Of a stretch of 8,470 nucleotides of DNA, positions 7,139 to 8,470 are shown piece after piece. The DNA is taken from contig JAIPFU010000073.1 in assembly GCA_021736505.1 (NCBI GenBank), forward strand, positions 1 to 8,470, given 5' to 3'. The DNA comes from Spirochaetia bacterium (lineage in GTDB: Bacteria > Spirochaetota > Spirochaetia > PWKH01). A model generated the notes under the pieces. That model ran no database searches. It saw only the letters and a list, made by a program, of their open reading frames with translations, and had not been told where the DNA came from. Position numbers and translations under genes: made by a program. Every line of letters begins with the position of its first letter. Within the stretch, counting starts at the first letter, position 1.

Positions 7139-7210
7139 TTGGGTTGTTAGATAGTTGGTTTGTTGGGTTGTTAGATAGTTGGGTGGTTGGGTTGTTAGAT
7201 AGTTGGGTGG
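7139..7210. repeat. 24-bp tandem repeat, three copies
   Basis: Three head-to-tail 24-bp units lie at 7139-7162, 7163-7186 and 7187-7210. The first 20 bases of each are identical (TTGGGTTGTTAGATAGTTGG); copies 2 and 3 are identical throughout, and copy 1 differs only in its last four bases. The GTTAGATAGTT core recurs once more upstream at 7010-7020. The array sits between the two 71-bp repeats. Confidence 0.95.
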
Positions 7211-7272
7211 TTGGTTCGTTAGGCGTGGATTTGGTCTCGGAGAAAAAATCCACATCCGTTGGTTCGTTGGTT
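7202..7272. repeat. 71-bp direct repeat, copy 2, carrying a hairpin cassette
   Basis: Second perfect copy of 7062-7132. The hairpin arms are at 7225-7232 and 7246-7253. The absence of even one difference suggests a recent duplication or continuing homogenisation. Confidence 0.95.
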
Positions 7273-7305
7273 TGTTAGTTGGTTGGGTTTAAAACCTAAT
7301 TATCC

Positions 7306-7338
7306 TTGAAAATTAGGATTGTAATTCCCAATTTTCAA
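7306..7338. promoter_or_regulatory. 9-bp inverted repeat upstream of the OmpR-type regulator promoter candidate
   Basis: TTGAAAATT (7306-7314) and AATTTTCAA (7330-7338) are perfect inverted copies around 15 nt. The left arm also takes part in a second inverted repeat, CCTAATT (7295-7301) / AATTAGG (7311-7317), so the two hairpins exclude each other. The right arm ends about 20 bp upstream of the -10 candidate at 7361. An operator is the simplest reading; the function is inferred. Confidence 0.45.
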
Positions 7339-7357
7339 TGTTAATACAATGAGTCTG

Positions 7358-7366
7358 TGTTAAAAT
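7358..7366 (+). promoter_or_regulatory. Candidate extended -10 promoter for the OmpR-type two-component operon
   Basis: TGT-TAAAAT is an extended -10 (5 of 6 to TATAAT plus TGn). There is no good -35 at 16-18 bp. Use of this promoter would give an untranslated leader of about 340 nt before ATG 7713, which is long, so a closer promoter not recognisable by eye may exist. Confidence 0.3.
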
Positions 7367-7550
7367 ACCATACAGTTGGGTAAGGTAAGATTAATAAGCC
7401 GTACCCAGACATACGTATGATGAAGCTTGTAAAAAGGGAGCGGAATAATCGGGAAAAGAAAGATCAGGTCAACCAATATTAAGTAAAATAATTATTACAC
7501 GAGGAAAAATTCTATTATGTCAGCCAAGTTCGTGATGTCTAAACACATGC

Positions 7551-7564
7551 AGCTGCCGGCAGCT
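7551..7564. promoter_or_regulatory. Perfect 14-bp palindrome, possible operator
   Basis: AGCTGCCGGCAGCT is its own reverse complement and is strikingly GC-rich for the surrounding A/T-rich spacer. It lies about 150 bp upstream of the OmpR-type regulator start. No regulator is assigned. Confidence 0.3.
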
Positions 7565-7712
7565 TCCCAAAATAGCCGAAACCATAGCAAAGTATATGAG
7601 CACATCCTTATACTCAATAAGAAGACAAGCTTTATTAATTCAAGGGATGGGATAAGCTGGTTTCATTTTACAATCAAAAAGTGGTATCCTAAATCAAGGG
7701 AAGAGGTATATT

Positions 7713-8408
7713 ATGCGGGTGCTTATTGTAGAAGATGATAAATATATCAGCCAATACATAGCAAAAGGACTTGGCCAGATTGGTTATAGTGCTGACAGGG
7801 TAGAAACCGCCGAGGATGCATTATCTGTTTTGGAGAATACAAACTATGATGTTGCCATTATTGACCTCATGCTCCCCGGAATATCTGGAGAACAATTGAT
7901 AAAAAACATGAGAACAAAAGGTTGGAGTATACCCGTTATTATTCTCAGTGCCAAAGGAGAGGTAAGTGATAAAGTGCGAGGACTTCAGGTTGGCGCCGAC
8001 GATTACCTTACCAAACCATTCTCTTTCACAGAACTGGCCGCACGAATCAATGCCCTGCACCGAAGATTATTAGGAAAGGAGAATGAACCGGTCTATAGAG
8101 TTGCTGATCTTGAAATCGATACCCATAAACGACAGGTATATCGCAGCAATAAACTCATTGAACTCCGCCCGAGAGAATATGCCCTCTTGGAAATACTTAT
8201 GGAAAATAAGGGGCAAACCCTTCCAAAGGCAATCATCCTCGAGCATATATGGAGTTTCTATTTTGACCCTCAAACCAATGTTCTCGACGTTCTCATGCAT
8301 AGGCTGAGAAAAAAGGTAGATGAACCATTTGATAAGCGCCTGATACACACAGTACGAGGAGTCGGCTATGTCCTCAGGGATGAAGAAGAGTCTTTCGATA
8401 AAGACTAA
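7713..8408 (+). CDS. OmpR/PhoB-family response regulator, CusR/CopR-like
   Basis: A 231-residue winged-helix response regulator. The receiver domain starts MRVLIVEDDK and has D8/D9, phosphoacceptor D51 (AIIDLMLPG), S79 (VIILSAKG) and K101 (YLTKPF). The C-terminal winged helix (about 125-225) contains LRPREYALLEILMENKGQ, then FDPQTNVLDVLMHRLRKKVDEPF and LIHTVRGVGYVL. These closely recall the heavy-metal regulators CusR, CopR and PcoR (the 'TNVVDV-RLRRKVD-PF-LIHTVRGVGY' pattern), so a metal or envelope-stress role is plausible but not proven. ATG 7713 follows GAGG (7703-7706) with a 6-nt spacer and gives a proper receiver N-terminus. The 3' end overlaps the start of the next gene, a membrane protein that is probably the cognate kinase. 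The codons are more A/T-rich than those of the pump genes. Confidence 0.95.
   Translation: MRVLIVEDDKYISQYIAKGLGQIGYSADRVETAEDALSVLENTNYDVAIIDLMLPGISGEQLIKNMRTKGWSIPVIILSAKGEVSDKVRGLQVGADDYLTKPFSFTELAARINALHRRLLGKENEPVYRVADLEIDTHKRQVYRSNKLIELRPREYALLEILMENKGQTLPKAIILEHIWSFYFDPQTNVLDVLMHRLRKKVDEPFDKRLIHTVRGVGYVLRDEEESFDKD
8356..8361 (+). promoter_or_regulatory. Ribosome-binding site inside the OmpR-type regulator gene, for the next gene
   Basis: GAGGAG lies 6 nt before ATG 8368, inside the regulator's reading frame. It favours 8368 over the in-frame ATG 8380 as the start of the downstream gene, because the latter has only AGGG directly abutting it. Confidence 0.6.
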
Positions 8409-8470
8409 GTTTGTACTTGTATTTGCATTAATCTTTCTTTTTGCTACAACTATTCCTCTTACCCTGACAC
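8368..8470 (+). CDS. Partial CDS, N-terminus of a membrane protein, probable sensor histidine kinase
   Basis: Only 34 codons are visible before the right edge. The peptide reads MSSGMKKSLSIKTKFVLVFA and continues into a hydrophobic stretch (LIFLFATTIPLTLT): a basic N-terminus and a first membrane helix, as in HAMP-type sensor kinases. The start lies within the last 41 bases of the OmpR-type regulator gene in another frame, so the two are translationally coupled, which is the usual regulator-kinase arrangement. If ATG 8380 were used instead, the protein would begin MKKSLSIKTK. Kinase identity is inferred from context and the membrane start only; no catalytic motif is in view. Confidence 0.75.
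   Translation, partial: MSSGMKKSLSIKTKFVLVFALIFLFATTIPLTLT

Larger units (their letters stand above)
6951..7290 (+). repeat. G/T-only low-complexity repeat block of GTTGGTT / GTTCGTT / GTTGGGT words
   Basis: On the plus strand the block is almost entirely G and T, with C mainly in TTCG and A mainly in TTAG and GATAG. It begins at the stop codon of the NarL-type regulator and ends at GGGTTTAAAACC. It holds longer direct repeats: 44 bp at 6981-7024 repeated at 7117-7160, and 71 bp at 7062-7132 repeated at 7202-7272. Many closely spaced GG/GGG tracts (for example 7049-7074) could form two-tier G-quadruplexes on the plus strand or in RNA. It is open on both strands for 70-80 codons, but only because the words rarely make stops; the peptides (VGLLDSWV repeats, or NPTTQLSN repeats on the other strand) are low complexity. 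I do not recognise its family. Confidence 0.9.
7291..7712. other. A/T-rich intergenic spacer with several inverted repeats, no convincing gene
   Basis: About 420 bp between the G/T block and the OmpR-type regulator. Seen in it are overlapping inverted repeats at 7286-7338, a candidate extended -10 at 7358-7366, a 10-bp palindrome CATACGTATG (7410-7419) and a 14-bp palindrome AGCTGCCGGCAGCT (7551-7564). Two small open frames exist, 7417-7482 (21 codons, no ribosome-binding site) and 7517-7738 (73 codons, GAGG 12 nt upstream, running into the regulator gene). Neither is persuasive as a gene. The base composition is clearly more A/T-rich than the pump operon. Confidence 0.7.

Noticed and set aside
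7078..7224. GTTAGGC words (7078-7084, 7218-7224) resembling integron attC core sites, with GCCTAAC at 184-190
   Set aside because: No correctly spaced partner core on the same strand, no integrase in view, and the words are easily explained as variants of the surrounding GTTNG repeats.
7035..7278. Open reading frames of 72-79 codons on both strands across the G/T block
   Set aside because: No ribosome-binding site and purely repetitive peptides. The frames are open only because the repeated words contain few stop codons; both strands are open at once, which argues against coding.
6951..7290. CRISPR-like array
   Set aside because: Repeats are adjacent or overlapping without unique spacers of constant length, and no cas genes are present.
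7417..7482. 21-codon frame (MMKLVKRERNN...) in the long spacer, as a leader peptide
   Set aside because: No Shine-Dalgarno upstream, no run of a single amino-acid codon and no terminator-like hairpin after it.
7517..7738. 73-codon open frame before the OmpR-type regulator
   Set aside because: The GAGG upstream is 12 nt from the ATG, the peptide resembles nothing I recognise, and its end runs 26 nt into a well-supported regulator gene with its own good ribosome-binding site.

Overview
The window suggests a Gram-negative (diderm) bacterium of intermediate GC: it carries an inner-membrane RND pump with its periplasmic adaptor, and adaptors of this kind bridge to an outer-membrane channel. The overall look of the pump and kinases would fit a spirochaete or a similar free-living diderm, but this is a weak impression and no gene here fixes the taxonomy.

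Left part (1-4631, minus strand): an efflux operon read right to left. The adaptor gene (4631-3291) overlaps the RND permease gene (3294-193) by 4 nt. After a 130-nt gap with a small 14-bp tandem repeat, a third reading frame with a good ribosome-binding site starts at position 62 and runs off the left edge. It may be the outer-membrane channel, but only 20 residues are visible.

Middle (4632-6954): a 210-bp divergent control region separates the pump operon from a two-component system on the plus strand, a six-helix HisKA_3-type histidine kinase and a NarL/LuxR-type response regulator. The control region holds two separate dyads. One (4687-4699) lies within a candidate pump promoter. The other (4793-4806) lies just upstream of a strong extended -10 whose predicted start point coincides with the kinase ATG. 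The simplest reading is that the kinase and regulator sense an envelope or drug stress and control themselves and the pump; this is inferred from the arrangement only.

Boundary (6951-7290): directly at the regulator stop codon begins a 340-bp block that is almost only G and T on the plus strand. It is built from GTTGGTT/GTTCGTT-like words, with a 24-bp tandem array and a 71-bp perfect duplication that carries a hairpin cassette. It is not convincingly coding and is the least explained sequence in the window.

Right part (7291-8470): a more A/T-rich spacer of about 420 bp with several inverted repeats and a candidate promoter, then an OmpR-family response regulator resembling the CusR/CopR metal-response branch. 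The start of its partner membrane histidine kinase overlaps its 3' end and is cut by the window edge.
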